From positions 372,001 through 436,000 of the forward strand of contig NZ_JANDBC010000003.1 of assembly GCF_024320785.1 (NCBI RefSeq): a stretch of DNA of 64,000 nucleotides. Reading direction: 5' to 3'. The translations under genes were made by a program, and so were the position numbers. The notes under the pieces were generated by a model. It made no database searches, was not told the origin of the DNA, and was given only the letters and a program-made list of their open reading frames with translations. Of the stretch, positions 53,481 to 62,883 are shown piece by piece. The DNA comes from Gracilimonas sediminicola (GTDB lineage Bacteria > Bacteroidota > Rhodothermia > Balneolales > Balneolaceae). Each line of letters starts with the position of its first letter. Position 1 is the stretch's first letter.

Positions 53481-54479
53481 ATGAAAATCACCCTGTTGAG
53501 GCTCCGCGCTTTACGACTATCCTTTTTGTTGGTTACATGTTTATGCTCGGCGCAGGCTTTCGCTCAAAGTGTGAATACCCGGGTTACTGCCGATTCCCTT
53601 ACCATCGGTGAAGTATTTGAATACTCCATAGCCATTCAATTTGACCGGGAGTACCAAAACGTCCAGTACCCGGACACAAATTCCTTCCCTTCCTCGCTTG
53701 AGCTATTAGGCCGGCAACAATTTCGTACATCTGATTTTTCAGACAGCCTGGTTTATACACTACAGTACTTTAATAATGAGGATGTGCAAATTTCTTCGAT
53801 GCCCATTACCCTTTACGGGACGAATGACTCTTCCACGGTGTATACTGATCCGGTTTCCCTCTATTTTAAAACGGTAATAGCTGTAGGAGATACCACCTTA
53901 AAGCCCATGAAACCTAATTTTGCTTTTGCTCGTCCATGGTGGCCATGGGTACTGGCGGGCTTAGCTCTTGCCGGATTTTTGCTCTGGTGGTTTAAATTCA
54001 ATGATCAGGAGAAAACAGAAAGCGTTGATCCTGAACCTCAGATTGAGCCATTTTACAATCCACTTGCAGAATTGGAAAAACAATTGCTGGCCATCAAAAA
54101 AGAATCAAAAGTGGCTGAGACCAAGAACTTCAAACTCTTTTACAGTGAAGTGGGTGATGCCATCCGTGCCTATTTTGAAGATTTGTACAACATCCCTGCC
54201 CTCGAGTGTACTTCCAGTGAGTTACTGCGCTACCTGGATGCCTATGGTGTGGATGATACCCTCACCGAAAAAACCCGCCTTATTTTGAGAAAAGCGGACC
54301 TGGTAAAATTCGCTAAATACACCCCAACTCTTGAAGATGCCTGGCAGACCTATGATTACGCCCTTGAATTCCTTGAGCGGGCAAAACTGGCCGATTCAGC
54401 GCGCATTGGAAGGCTTAAAGCAAAATACAATCAGCAATTCATGATCACATCAACCCAAAAAGATCAGGGTGAAGACTGA
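53481..54479 (+). CDS. DUF4381-like membrane protein of the Bat cluster, 332 aa
   Basis: Signal peptide (about 1-28, ending QAFAQ), an extracytoplasmic beta-rich domain (about 30-145), one membrane helix (about 149-168, rich in W and L) and a cytosolic helical domain (about 185-310). This is the layout of DUF4381/BatD-like proteins that work with DUF58 and BatA. Its TGA overlaps the next gene's ATG by 1 bp (TGATG), so the two are translationally coupled. Exact role (sorting or secretion of membrane proteins) is inference. Confidence 0.72.
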   Translation: MKITLLRLRALRLSFLLVTCLCSAQAFAQSVNTRVTADSLTIGEVFEYSIAIQFDREYQNVQYPDTNSFPSSLELLGRQQFRTSDFSDSLVYTLQYFNNEDVQISSMPITLYGTNDSSTVYTDPVSLYFKTVIAVGDTTLKPMKPNFAFARPWWPWVLAGLALAGFLLWWFKFNDQEKTESVDPEPQIEPFYNPLAELEKQLLAIKKESKVAETKNFKLFYSEVGDAIRAYFEDLYNIPALECTSSELLRYLDAYGVDDTLTEKTRLILRKADLVKFAKYTPTLEDAWQTYDYALEFLERAKLADSARIGRLKAKYNQQFMITSTQKDQGED

Positions 54480-55474
54480 TGGAGTTTGCGAATCCACAAT
54501 GGTTTTGGGCGTTACTGGTTCTTCCGGTTCTTATTGGATTGTACCTGTACCGATACTTTGCCCATAAACAGGCTACCCTATCGTTTTCATCGCTTGAACT
54601 GCTGGAAGATTTACCCGGAAACTGGAAATCACACCTCCATTGGGTTCATGCACTTTTTCTGTGGGCGGGAATCGGTTTTTTGATTATCGCACTGGCGCGA
54701 CCTCAGGAACGCCTTACTACCGTTGAGCGCAATGCAGAAGGAATTGATATCGTGCTTGTATTGGATATGTCCACCTCAATGCGGGCTGAAGATTTAAAAC
54801 CCAACCGCTTTGAAGCGGCCCGGAATGTGGCCAAGAGCTTTGTTGACAAGCGTAATTCTGACCGAATCGGGCTGGTTACATTTGCCATGAAAAGTTTCAC
54901 TGTGGTACCACCTACTCTCGATTACCGATTGCTCAAAAGCTTACTCGATGATCTGGAAATGGGCGTTATTGAGGACGGCACGGCCATTGGAATGGGAATC
55001 GCTACCGCTATAAACCGGCTGAAAGAAAGTGAAGCCGAAAGTAAGGTTATCATCTTACTTACGGATGGTCAGAATAATGCCGGAGAAATTGACCCTGTTA
55101 CCGCAGCCGACCTGGCTGTGACGTATGGCATTAAGATATACACTATTGGTGCCGGAACCCGCGGAACAGCTCCTTATCCTATTCAGGACCCGATTTTCGG
55201 ACGTAGATATCAAAATATTCAGGTGAACATTGATGAGGAAATGCTCACCCAGGTAGCCAACTTAACCGATGGAAAGTACTTTCGGGCAACTGATTCTGAA
55301 CAGCTTGAGAATATCTACGCTGAAATTGACGAGCTCGAAAAATCAGAGGTGGAAGAACTCATCTATACCGATTATGAAGATTTATATGCCCGTTACCTTG
55401 GGCTTTCCCTTGGATTTCTATTTCTCAGCTTTCTGCTCAGCAAAACCATTTTAAACGGGATTGAAAACTCCTGA
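54479..55474 (+). CDS. VWA-domain membrane protein, BatA-like, 331 aa
   Basis: Two N-terminal helices (about 8-25 and 55-72), a von Willebrand A domain with a complete MIDAS (DMSTS at 96-100, then DGTAIG and LTDGQN), and a C-terminal helix (about 308-325). This is BatA of the Bat (Bacteroides aerotolerance) cluster. The partner BatB and the TPR protein BatC do not follow; mfd comes next. The cluster is therefore a reduced version with DUF58, DUF4381-like and one VWA protein. Confidence 0.87.
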   Translation: MEFANPQWFWALLVLPVLIGLYLYRYFAHKQATLSFSSLELLEDLPGNWKSHLHWVHALFLWAGIGFLIIALARPQERLTTVERNAEGIDIVLVLDMSTSMRAEDLKPNRFEAARNVAKSFVDKRNSDRIGLVTFAMKSFTVVPPTLDYRLLKSLLDDLEMGVIEDGTAIGMGIATAINRLKESEAESKVIILLTDGQNNAGEIDPVTAADLAVTYGIKIYTIGAGTRGTAPYPIQDPIFGRRYQNIQVNIDEEMLTQVANLTDGKYFRATDSEQLENIYAEIDELEKSEVEELIYTDYEDLYARYLGLSLGFLFLSFLLSKTILNGIENS

Positions 55475-55523
55475 ACGTTTTATCGGTTACTTCCCTTTCC
55501 ATGAATCCGAATATTCTATTTCG

Positions 55524-55556
55524 ATTGCCAATCGGGCCGGAATCAGCGTATCTTTA
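55524..55556 (+). promoter_or_regulatory. Promoter candidate of mfd
   Basis: ATTG (55524-55527), 21-nt spacer, TATCTTTA (55549-55556), one base off in each box from TTTG/TAnnTTTG. The ATG lies 32 bp downstream. Confidence 0.4.
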
Positions 55557-55587
55557 ATCACAAATTTTCAGGCACCAAAAGCTATTC

Positions 55588-58500
55588 ATGAGTATATCTT
55601 CAATTAAAGATCAACTTCAGAAAAACGGGATTTTTGATCGTGTTTATGAGGAGATTTCCGAGCAGAAAAAACTCACCCTCAAGAAAAGCATTGGTGCACT
55701 GAACAGCTTTTTGCTGAATGCTCTATCTACCCGAAAAAAGAATGTGTTGGTGATTTCTGAAACAGATGAAGGAGCCCGGTTTCTTAAAGCCGATCTGGAT
55801 GTAATCAGTAATGAAAACCCGGTCATCCTATTCCCTTCCTCCAATAAGAAACCATATGACCGACAACAACTTAAAGACACCAGCTTATTAGTTCAGCGGT
55901 CTGAAGCACTACAGGCTATTTCTGATCATGAGTCGAAGATTGTTATTACTTCGGTGGAAGCAATTGGAGAGAAAATAGCGCCACCCTCTACACTCAATGA
56001 AGTTAGCCTGGTACTGGAAAAAGGACAGGAAGTGGATCTGGAAAAGTTCAGAGAGCAGCTTGTGGATCAGGGGTATAGCCCCGTTAAGTTTGTGGACGAA
56101 CCCGGTGAGTTTGCCGTTCGTGGAGGTATCCTGGATGTATTCCCTTATTCCGGAGAATATCCTTTGCGGCTTGAGTTCTTTGGGGATGAACTGGATACCA
56201 TTCGTGAATTTGATGCCGATTCTCAGCGATCGATTGCCTTTCTCAATCAGGCTCGCATCATACCGGATCTTACCAACCTCCCGGAAACAGAGAAATCAAG
56301 CTTTCTCTCCTATTTTGATGTAGATACACTGCTGGTTACCTCCAACAAGGATTTGATTGTATCAGAAATTGGGAAAAACTACGAAACGGCCGTTGAAGCT
56401 TATGACGAACATGAAGCCGATGATGATTTATCGCTTCCTGAGGAGCTTTATCTTTCAGAAGATGTATTTGAGGGTGAGTTGGGAGAATTTACCCATCAGC
56501 TGTTTGTAGCTAATGTTGGTGCATCAGAAAAAGAGGACAAAACCCTTACGCTGGAAACCAAGCCCCAGCCCGACTTTCACGGTAATTTCAAACTATTACG
56601 TGAGAATATCACTAAGAACTCTTCCAATGGGCTGAATACCATTATTCTTTGTGATAACGAAGGCCAAAGAGACCGTTTTGAAGAACTGCTCGGGGAGGCC
56701 AGCCAGGAATTTAAATATCTGCTGGTGGTAGAAACGCTTCACGAGGGTTTTATCTATGAACCCGCCAAATTAGCCGTTTATACGGATCACCAGATCTTTA
56801 ACCGATACCACCGTCCAAAAACCAAGAGAAGACGCTTCCATGGGGGAATTTCCTTCAAAGAACTGAAGGATTTGAGCCTCGGTGATTTCGTGGTCCATGT
56901 AGATTATGGAATCGGGAAGTTTATGGGCTTCAAAAAGATCAACGTAAAAAATACGGAACAGGAAGTTGTAGTGCTTCAATACAAGGATGATTCCACTCTT
57001 TACGTAAACGTGACCAGCCTTCATAAACTGCAAAAATACTCCGGCAAAGAAGGAACCGCTCCCAGAATTACCAAACTGGGTTCGGGTGCCTGGGCTCGCA
57101 AAAAAGCGCAGACCAAGAAGAAAGTTAAAGACATTGCCCGCGAGCTTATCCAATTGTATGCCAAGAGAAAAGCGGAAACAGCTCACGACTTTTCATCGGA
57201 TAATGAATGGCAAACAGAACTGGAAGCCAACTTTGAATTTGAGGAAACACCGGATCAGTACGATGCCATTGAAGCCGTGAAAAATGATATGGAAAGTAAG
57301 CATCCAATGGACCGGCTTGTTTGTGGAGATGTTGGATTTGGAAAAACAGAAGTTGCCGTTCGCGCTGCCTTTAAAGCCGTACTCGATCATAAACAGGTGG
57401 CTTTACTTGTCCCCACTACCATCCTGGCTGAGCAGCATGCCAAAACGTTTATGCGGCGAATGGAGAAGTTTCCCGTACGGATTGAAGCCCTCTCCCGCTT
57501 CAGAACTTCCAAGGAGCAAAAGGAATCCATTAAAAAGCTTAAGGAAGGCGAACTCGATATCGTGATTGGCACACACCGGTTACTATCAAAGGATGTTGAA
57601 TTTAAAGACCTGGGACTCATCATTGTGGATGAAGAGCAACGGTTCGGGGTTTCAGCCAAAGAAAAACTCAAAAACTTCCGGGCCTCGGTAGATGTCCTCA
57701 CCCTCACAGCCACACCCATCCCCAGAACATTGCAATTCTCACTGATGGGTGCTCGTGACCTCAGCGTCATCAATACCCCACCACCAAACCGACAACCTGT
57801 TTACACAGAAATACACAGCTTTGACGAAGAACTGATCCGGGATGCGATTTTGCAGGAGATATCGCGGGGCGGACAAGTGTTCTTCATTCATAATCGGGTC
57901 AAGAATATTGAAGAGATAGCAGAGATGGTAAGACGTCTTGCTCCCGATATAAGGGTGCGGTTCGGTCATGGTCAAATGACTGGCTCCCAACTGGATAAGA
58001 TAATCACCGATTTCTATCAGCATAAGTTTGATGTGCTGGTTTCCACCAACATTGTGGAGAATGGAATAGACATTGCCAATGCAAATACCATCATCATCAA
58101 CCAGGCCAATAATTTCGGACTGGCCGAGCTTCACCAGTTACGGGGAAGAGTCGGGCGATCGAACCGTAAAGCCTTTTGTTATCTTATAACCAATCCCATC
58201 CAAACCCTAAGTACAGAAGCCAGGAAACGACTATTAGCCCTGGAGGAGTTTTCTGATCTCGGATCCGGTTTCAATATTGCCATGCGTGATCTTGATATCC
58301 GCGGAGCGGGTGATATACTGGGAGCCGAACAAAGCGGCTTTATCAACGACATCGGCTTTGATCTGTACACAAAGATTCTGAATGATGCTGTCAAAGAGCT
58401 AAAACAGTCCGAATTCAGCGATATGTTCGATGATGTGGAAATTGAAGTTGAATTACCTGAAACTACGGTAGAATTTGATGAAACCGCCCTCCTGCCTCAA

Positions 58501-58932
58501 AATTACGTGTCTGATAACGTTGAGCGATTAAATCTTTATCGCAAGCTCTCCCAGGCTAATACCGAAAAAGAGATTGAAGAATGGAAAGATGAAATTGTTG
58601 ACCGCTTTGGTCCTGCACCTAAAGAAGCCAAATATCTTATCCTGGCCAGTAAAATTCGATTATTTGCATCCCGAAACTTCTTTACAAAAGTTACCATACG
58701 GGCTGATAGAATGTGGCTGGTTTGCCCAAAACAGGAAACTGAAATGGGAGCAAACTTCTTTGATTCAGGTAAATTTCAGGATATCCTTGAGAAACTGGAA
58801 GTTACCAAGAAAGACAAGTTTCAGGTGGTTCAAAAGAAAGATACTGTACGCTTCGTAGTACAGGATATCCCGGACATTGAATCCGCATATGAATACCTTA
58901 AAAAATTGGCTATGAGTGAGTTGCATGCCTGA
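55588..58932 (+). CDS. mfd: Transcription-repair coupling factor Mfd, 1114 aa
   Basis: Removes stalled RNA polymerase and recruits UvrA. UvrB-like N-terminal module (about 1-340; FAVRGGILDVFP), RNA-polymerase-interacting domain (about 420-500; LGDFVVHVDYGIGKFMG), superfamily 2 translocase with Walker A CGDVGFGKTEVAVRA near 575, VDEEQRFGV, TATPIPRTLQFSL, and LRGRVGRSNRKAF, then the C-terminal TRCF domain. Full-length for the family. tsaC begins inside its last codons. Confidence 0.96.
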   Translation: MSISSIKDQLQKNGIFDRVYEEISEQKKLTLKKSIGALNSFLLNALSTRKKNVLVISETDEGARFLKADLDVISNENPVILFPSSNKKPYDRQQLKDTSLLVQRSEALQAISDHESKIVITSVEAIGEKIAPPSTLNEVSLVLEKGQEVDLEKFREQLVDQGYSPVKFVDEPGEFAVRGGILDVFPYSGEYPLRLEFFGDELDTIREFDADSQRSIAFLNQARIIPDLTNLPETEKSSFLSYFDVDTLLVTSNKDLIVSEIGKNYETAVEAYDEHEADDDLSLPEELYLSEDVFEGELGEFTHQLFVANVGASEKEDKTLTLETKPQPDFHGNFKLLRENITKNSSNGLNTIILCDNEGQRDRFEELLGEASQEFKYLLVVETLHEGFIYEPAKLAVYTDHQIFNRYHRPKTKRRRFHGGISFKELKDLSLGDFVVHVDYGIGKFMGFKKINVKNTEQEVVVLQYKDDSTLYVNVTSLHKLQKYSGKEGTAPRITKLGSGAWARKKAQTKKKVKDIARELIQLYAKRKAETAHDFSSDNEWQTELEANFEFEETPDQYDAIEAVKNDMESKHPMDRLVCGDVGFGKTEVAVRAAFKAVLDHKQVALLVPTTILAEQHAKTFMRRMEKFPVRIEALSRFRTSKEQKESIKKLKEGELDIVIGTHRLLSKDVEFKDLGLIIVDEEQRFGVSAKEKLKNFRASVDVLTLTATPIPRTLQFSLMGARDLSVINTPPPNRQPVYTEIHSFDEELIRDAILQEISRGGQVFFIHNRVKNIEEIAEMVRRLAPDIRVRFGHGQMTGSQLDKIITDFYQHKFDVLVSTNIVENGIDIANANTIIINQANNFGLAELHQLRGRVGRSNRKAFCYLITNPIQTLSTEARKRLLALEEFSDLGSGFNIAMRDLDIRGAGDILGAEQSGFINDIGFDLYTKILNDAVKELKQSEFSDMFDDVEIEVELPETTVEFDETALLPQNYVSDNVERLNLYRKLSQANTEKEIEEWKDEIVDRFGPAPKEAKYLILASKIRLFASRNFFTKVTIRADRMWLVCPKQETEMGANFFDSGKFQDILEKLEVTKKDKFQVVQKKDTVRFVVQDIPDIESAYEYLKKLAMSELHA

Positions 58933-59851
58933 CCTTAGTACATATATAGATCTTATTAAACAAGGTAATGTCGTAGCATTTCCAACCGAAACGGTGTACG
59001 GTCTTGGAGCGGATGCCTGGAATCCCACGGCCATCCAGAAGATATTTTCCATTAAAGGCCGTCCTTCTGACAACCCGTTGATTGTTCATGTTTCTGAGGA
59101 AGAGCAAGTGCATGAATTTTCTGATCAAATTCCGGATTCAGCACATGTTTTGATCGAAGAGTTCTGGCCCGGACCTCTTTCCCTGGTGTTACCCAAAAAG
59201 CCTGAAGTTTTGGATGCCGTCACCGCCGGTTTGGATACCGTAGCCATTCGAATGCCTGATCACGACATTGCGCTGGAATTTATTTCCGAAACCGGGCCGT
59301 TGGTCGCACCCAGTGCGAATAAATCTGGCAGACCCAGCCCTACCAAAGCAGAGCACGTGAAGGCTGATTTTGGAGATGATTTTCCGGTTATCGATGGAAA
59401 AGCAACGAAAGTAGGATTGGAATCAACGGTTCTGGATTTGACGGGCGATCAGCCTGAAATCCTTCGTCCGGGAAGCATCAGCCGCAAACAGATTGAAGAC
59501 GTATTGGGTTTTACTGTCCATGAATCCTTCTTTGCGCATATGGAACGACCTAAGAGTCCGGGACAGAAGTATTCCCATTATAAACCAAAGGCAGAGGTAC
59601 GCTGGCTGGAAGTTCTGGAAAAAACTGATGATCCAGAGTGCCTCTATCTGCTTTTAAGCTCTGATGTTTACGATTCGGTCAACATCATCGATTTCAACAA
59701 CGATTTAGACCGCTTAGCCCGGCAGATATACGACCGATTCCGTCAGGCTGATATTGAAGGATACTCGGCAGTAGCCATTGAGAACTTTCAGGATATGGAT
59801 CATCCTATTATACCGGCTCTGTTAAATAGAGTACAGAAAGCTATCGGTTAG
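58925..59851 (+). CDS. L-threonylcarbamoyladenylate synthase (TsaC/Sua5 type), 308 aa
   Basis: Makes threonylcarbamoyl-AMP for the t6A37 modification of ANN-decoding tRNAs. Sua5/YciO/YrdC domain (about 1-195): VVAFPTETVYGLGADAW, KGRPSDNPLIVHV, RMPDHDIALEFI, APSANKSGRPSPT; then the Sua5-specific C-terminal domain after SPGQKYSHYKPKA (about 210-308). I prefer the ATG at 58925, which overlaps the end of mfd by 8 bp; a GTG at 58916 is an alternative. Its stop overlaps that of the M42 peptidase gene. Confidence 0.94.
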   Translation: MPDLSTYIDLIKQGNVVAFPTETVYGLGADAWNPTAIQKIFSIKGRPSDNPLIVHVSEEEQVHEFSDQIPDSAHVLIEEFWPGPLSLVLPKKPEVLDAVTAGLDTVAIRMPDHDIALEFISETGPLVAPSANKSGRPSPTKAEHVKADFGDDFPVIDGKATKVGLESTVLDLTGDQPEILRPGSISRKQIEDVLGFTVHESFFAHMERPKSPGQKYSHYKPKAEVRWLEVLEKTDDPECLYLLLSSDVYDSVNIIDFNNDLDRLARQIYDRFRQADIEGYSAVAIENFQDMDHPIIPALLNRVQKAIG

Positions 59852-60930
59852 TCTTCAAAAACCCCAAACGTTTGATCTGGGCGCATCGAGAGTACAGCTT
59901 TGACCATCACGTCAACTAAAGCATCCACGTCCTTCATAGAGCAAATTTCGACCGGAGAATGCATATATCTGAGCGGTAATGAGACCAATGCACTTGGAAT
60001 ACCGGTCTGCTGGTAGAAAATACTGTCAGTATCGGTTCCGGTTCTCACGCTGGTAGCCTCATGCTGTATGTCGATATCGTTCTTCTCACAAACATCTTCC
60101 AGGAATTCAACCACTTTTGGGTGATTAGCTCCACCATGCTGAATAGTTGGTCCCTTGCCCAATTCTACTGTTCCATGTTCTTTCTGATCTATTCCGGGTG
60201 TATCCGTTGCGTGAGTTACATCGGTCACTAAAGCCACATCCGGCATAAAACGGTAACTCATCATCCGTGCTCCGAATCCTCCTACCTCCTCTTGTATGGA
60301 GTTCAGGGCAATTACATTCACCTTAAGATCTTTCTTCTGCTTACTGATTTTCCGCATGGCTTCAGCAATGATGTACCCGCCAATACGATTATCCAAAGCT
60401 CGGGCAGTAAGCCGGTCATCACTCAGAAACTCCGTATCTGATGTATATGTAATTGGATCTCCGATCTGCACCAGCTCCAGAGCCTCTTCTTTGGACGAAA
60501 CTCCAATATCCACATAAATATCTTTCCAAGCGGGCTGCTTACCTCCGCCGTTTTTATTGTCTTGGAGGTGAATGGCCGTGTTTCCGGTAACGCCAACTAC
60601 CCGTCCTCTTTTATTGTGAATAAAAACTTTTTTCGCACGCGCAATGGTCGAATCACTTCCACCCAATTTGTTCACATAAACATAGCCCTGATCGGTGATA
60701 TGCTGCACCACCATGCCGATTTCGTCACAATGGGCTTCCAGCATAACGGTAGCTACATCCCCACTCATATTGATTTTACCGGCTGCTGAACCGTATGCAT
60801 CCGTCACCACCTCATCTGCAAACTGTTCCACATACTCCTTCCAGACTTTTACCCCTTCTTTTTCATATCCGGTTGGGCTTGGTGTGATGAGTAGTTCTTC
60901 TAAAAAATCGCGTTCATTCTGCTTGGCCAT
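59848..60930 (-). CDS. M42-family metallo-aminopeptidase, 360 aa
   Basis: Cytosolic dinuclear zinc/cobalt aminopeptidase of the M42 (glutamyl aminopeptidase/FrvX/TET) family. Metal and catalytic motifs: EAHCDEIGMVVQHI, LTARALDNRIGGYI, IQEEVGGFGARMM and VTDVTHATDTPG, and the late HSPVEICS. Such enzymes form large oligomers and digest peptides. Convergent with tsaC with a 4-bp overlap of stop codons. Confidence 0.92.
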   Translation of the reverse strand: MAKQNERDFLEELLITPSPTGYEKEGVKVWKEYVEQFADEVVTDAYGSAAGKINMSGDVATVMLEAHCDEIGMVVQHITDQGYVYVNKLGGSDSTIARAKKVFIHNKRGRVVGVTGNTAIHLQDNKNGGGKQPAWKDIYVDIGVSSKEEALELVQIGDPITYTSDTEFLSDDRLTARALDNRIGGYIIAEAMRKISKQKKDLKVNVIALNSIQEEVGGFGARMMSYRFMPDVALVTDVTHATDTPGIDQKEHGTVELGKGPTIQHGGANHPKVVEFLEDVCEKNDIDIQHEATSVRTGTDTDSIFYQQTGIPSALVSLPLRYMHSPVEICSMKDVDALVDVMVKAVLSMRPDQTFGVFED

Positions 60931-61055
60931 TCGTGTACTGAATTTGGTTTAAATTTAGTCGGGTTGAATATAATAAATATAGCTTCCAGAATAAGCCTTT
61001 TAGCATTTGTCATTTCGCCTGATCACCCGCATCTTCAGAACAAAAAAAAGCACCC

Positions 61056-61490
61056 ATGTTTAGACCTGAATATAACCCTGACACTTTTTATCACTGGACC
61101 GAAATCCCTGTTCGTTTTCGGGACCTGGATCCACTGAATCATGTAAATAATGCCCTGTTTAACACTTATCTGGAGGAAGCCCGGATACAGTTTTTGGGTG
61201 AAGTTGGGCAGATGCAAAATGAATTCACAGAAGGCAAAACCTTTGTACTGGTGAAGATTACCATAGAATACCTCAAACAGATTACTTTTCCCTCCACCTT
61301 ACTGGTTGGCACAGGCGTGGGTGAAGTAGGAAACTCCAGTATTGAAGCGGTTCAGGGAATCTACGATAAGAAATCGAAAGACCTGATGGGGGTAGCGAAA
61401 TCAACCGGTGTTTGGTATGATATCAATAAAAAGCGCCCTACCCGCCTCCCGGAAATTGAAAATTTAGGCGATATGGTTGTTGGGGAGTGA
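61056..61490 (+). CDS. 4-hydroxybenzoyl-CoA-type thioesterase (YbgC-like), 144 aa
   Basis: Single hotdog domain: FRDLDPLNHVNNALFNTYLE with the catalytic Asp in the family motif RxxDxxxHVNN, then KTFVLVKITIEYLKQI. Hydrolyses acyl- or aroyl-CoA; substrate unknown. Length normal. The stop codon lies inside the left arm of a large palindrome. Confidence 0.88.
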   Translation: MFRPEYNPDTFYHWTEIPVRFRDLDPLNHVNNALFNTYLEEARIQFLGEVGQMQNEFTEGKTFVLVKITIEYLKQITFPSTLLVGTGVGEVGNSSIEAVQGIYDKKSKDLMGVAKSTGVWYDINKKRPTRLPEIENLGDMVVGE

Positions 61491-61577
61491 TGTAGTGATT
61501 AGGTGATGAAGTGATAATGACTTTAAAAACCTCGCGGTCTCACCATATCACTTCATCACCTATTCACTTTATCACTC
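61485..61577. repeat. Large inverted repeat made of 8-bp units
   Basis: Two 32-bp arms (61485-61516 and 61546-61577) match as inverted repeats in 29 of 32 positions, around a 29-nt loop. Each arm is itself periodic: GTGAT followed by three variable bases recurs every 8 bp (GTGATGTA, GTGATTAG, GTGATGAA, GTGATAAT on the left). The left arm overlaps the stop codon of the thioesterase gene. There is no T-run, so it is not a simple terminator. Confidence 0.85.
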
Positions 61578-61632
61578 TTTACCTCATTTCTACATATCTT
61601 CAACGGCTCAAACATAATTCTCCTTAAAGCAC

Positions 61633-62883
61633 ATGGATAAAAGCACACGGTATAAAATTTTCAATGATCCGATTCATGGGTTTATCACCGTTCCAAAAGG
61701 TCCGATTCTTAGACTCATCGACCACCCTTATGTGCAGCGATTGAGGAGAATCCGTCAGCTGGGGCTTGGTTACCTTGTTTTCCCGGCCGCCGAACATTCC
61801 CGGTTTTCACATGCTTTAGGCGCCCTTGAGTTAGGTCAGCGCGTGCTAAACAACCTTCGTGAAAAGGATACCACCATTAGTCAGCCCGAATACGAAGGGA
61901 CATTGATGGCGATTTTACTTCACGATGTAGGCCACGGCCCCCTTTCTCACACTCTGGAGCATACTTTGATAAAGGACTTCAACCATGAGATGATGAGCTT
62001 GTCCATCATGAAAGAGCTCAATAAGGAGTTTCATGGAGCGCTGGACACCGCCATCGATATTTTCACCAATCAGCACAAGAAGAAGTTTCTGCATCAGTTG
62101 ATTTCTTCCCAGCTCGATTTAGATCGCCTCGATTACCTTCGACGGGATAGTTTTTTTACCGGTGTTTCGGAAGGTACGGTAGGTATCAACCGGATTTTGA
62201 AGACCATGCGGGTTTTCAAAGGGAACATTGTGATTGAAAAGAAAGGAATATATGCTGTTGAGAATTACATTATCGCCCGCCGTTTGATGTACATGCAGGT
62301 GTACCAACACAAAACTGTTTTAAGTGCAGATTTTTTACTTCGAAGCATATTTAAGCGGGTACATCATCTAATTGCTGACGGAAAGGAACTGGATTTTGCC
62401 TCACCGGCCCTTCAGTATTTCCTGACCGAACAGCCTTCAGCCAAGAAAACAATCACTAAACAAATGATTGACCGTTACGCTGAAATGGATGACCACGATG
62501 TGTACTTAAGTATAAAAATCTGGAAGAAATGCGGAGATAAAATTCTGTCGAATCTCTGCCACCGGTTTCTAAATCGGGATTTATTCCGAACCACCTTTCT
62601 GGATAAGAAACCCACCAAAGCCCAGCTGAATGAAATCACCCAGAAAACTCAAAAAGCGCTAAAAAGACTTCGATTGCCTACAGATGAAACAGCTGTGGAA
62701 CATTATCTGGGTTTTGAAAACAGCTATTCAGAAGCCTACAAATATAAGAATGAGAGCATCTGGATTTTGGAGGACGAGAAGGCTATTGAGTTCTCTAAAG
62801 CTGCAGAAACAAAAAATATTATAGCTTTAACAGAACCCGTTGTAAAACACTACTGCGTGCACCTAAAAGATATCAGCATTTAA
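61633..62883 (+). CDS. HD-domain phosphohydrolase (SAMHD1/YwfO-like), 416 aa
   Basis: HD superfamily nucleotide phosphohydrolase with RLRRIRQLGLGYLVFPAAEH, HSRFSHALGALELG, the HD pair in LLHDVGHGPLSHTLEH and a further Asp in SQLDLDRLDYLRRD. The order H...HD...D is complete, so it is likely catalytic, probably a dNTP triphosphohydrolase of the class related to YwfO and SAMHD1. Its stop overlaps the response-regulator stop by 4 bp on the opposite strand. Confidence 0.9.
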   Translation: MDKSTRYKIFNDPIHGFITVPKGPILRLIDHPYVQRLRRIRQLGLGYLVFPAAEHSRFSHALGALELGQRVLNNLREKDTTISQPEYEGTLMAILLHDVGHGPLSHTLEHTLIKDFNHEMMSLSIMKELNKEFHGALDTAIDIFTNQHKKKFLHQLISSQLDLDRLDYLRRDSFFTGVSEGTVGINRILKTMRVFKGNIVIEKKGIYAVENYIIARRLMYMQVYQHKTVLSADFLLRSIFKRVHHLIADGKELDFASPALQYFLTEQPSAKKTITKQMIDRYAEMDDHDVYLSIKIWKKCGDKILSNLCHRFLNRDLFRTTFLDKKPTKAQLNEITQKTQKALKRLRLPTDETAVEHYLGFENSYSEAYKYKNESIWILEDEKAIEFSKAAETKNIIALTEPVVKHYCVHLKDISI

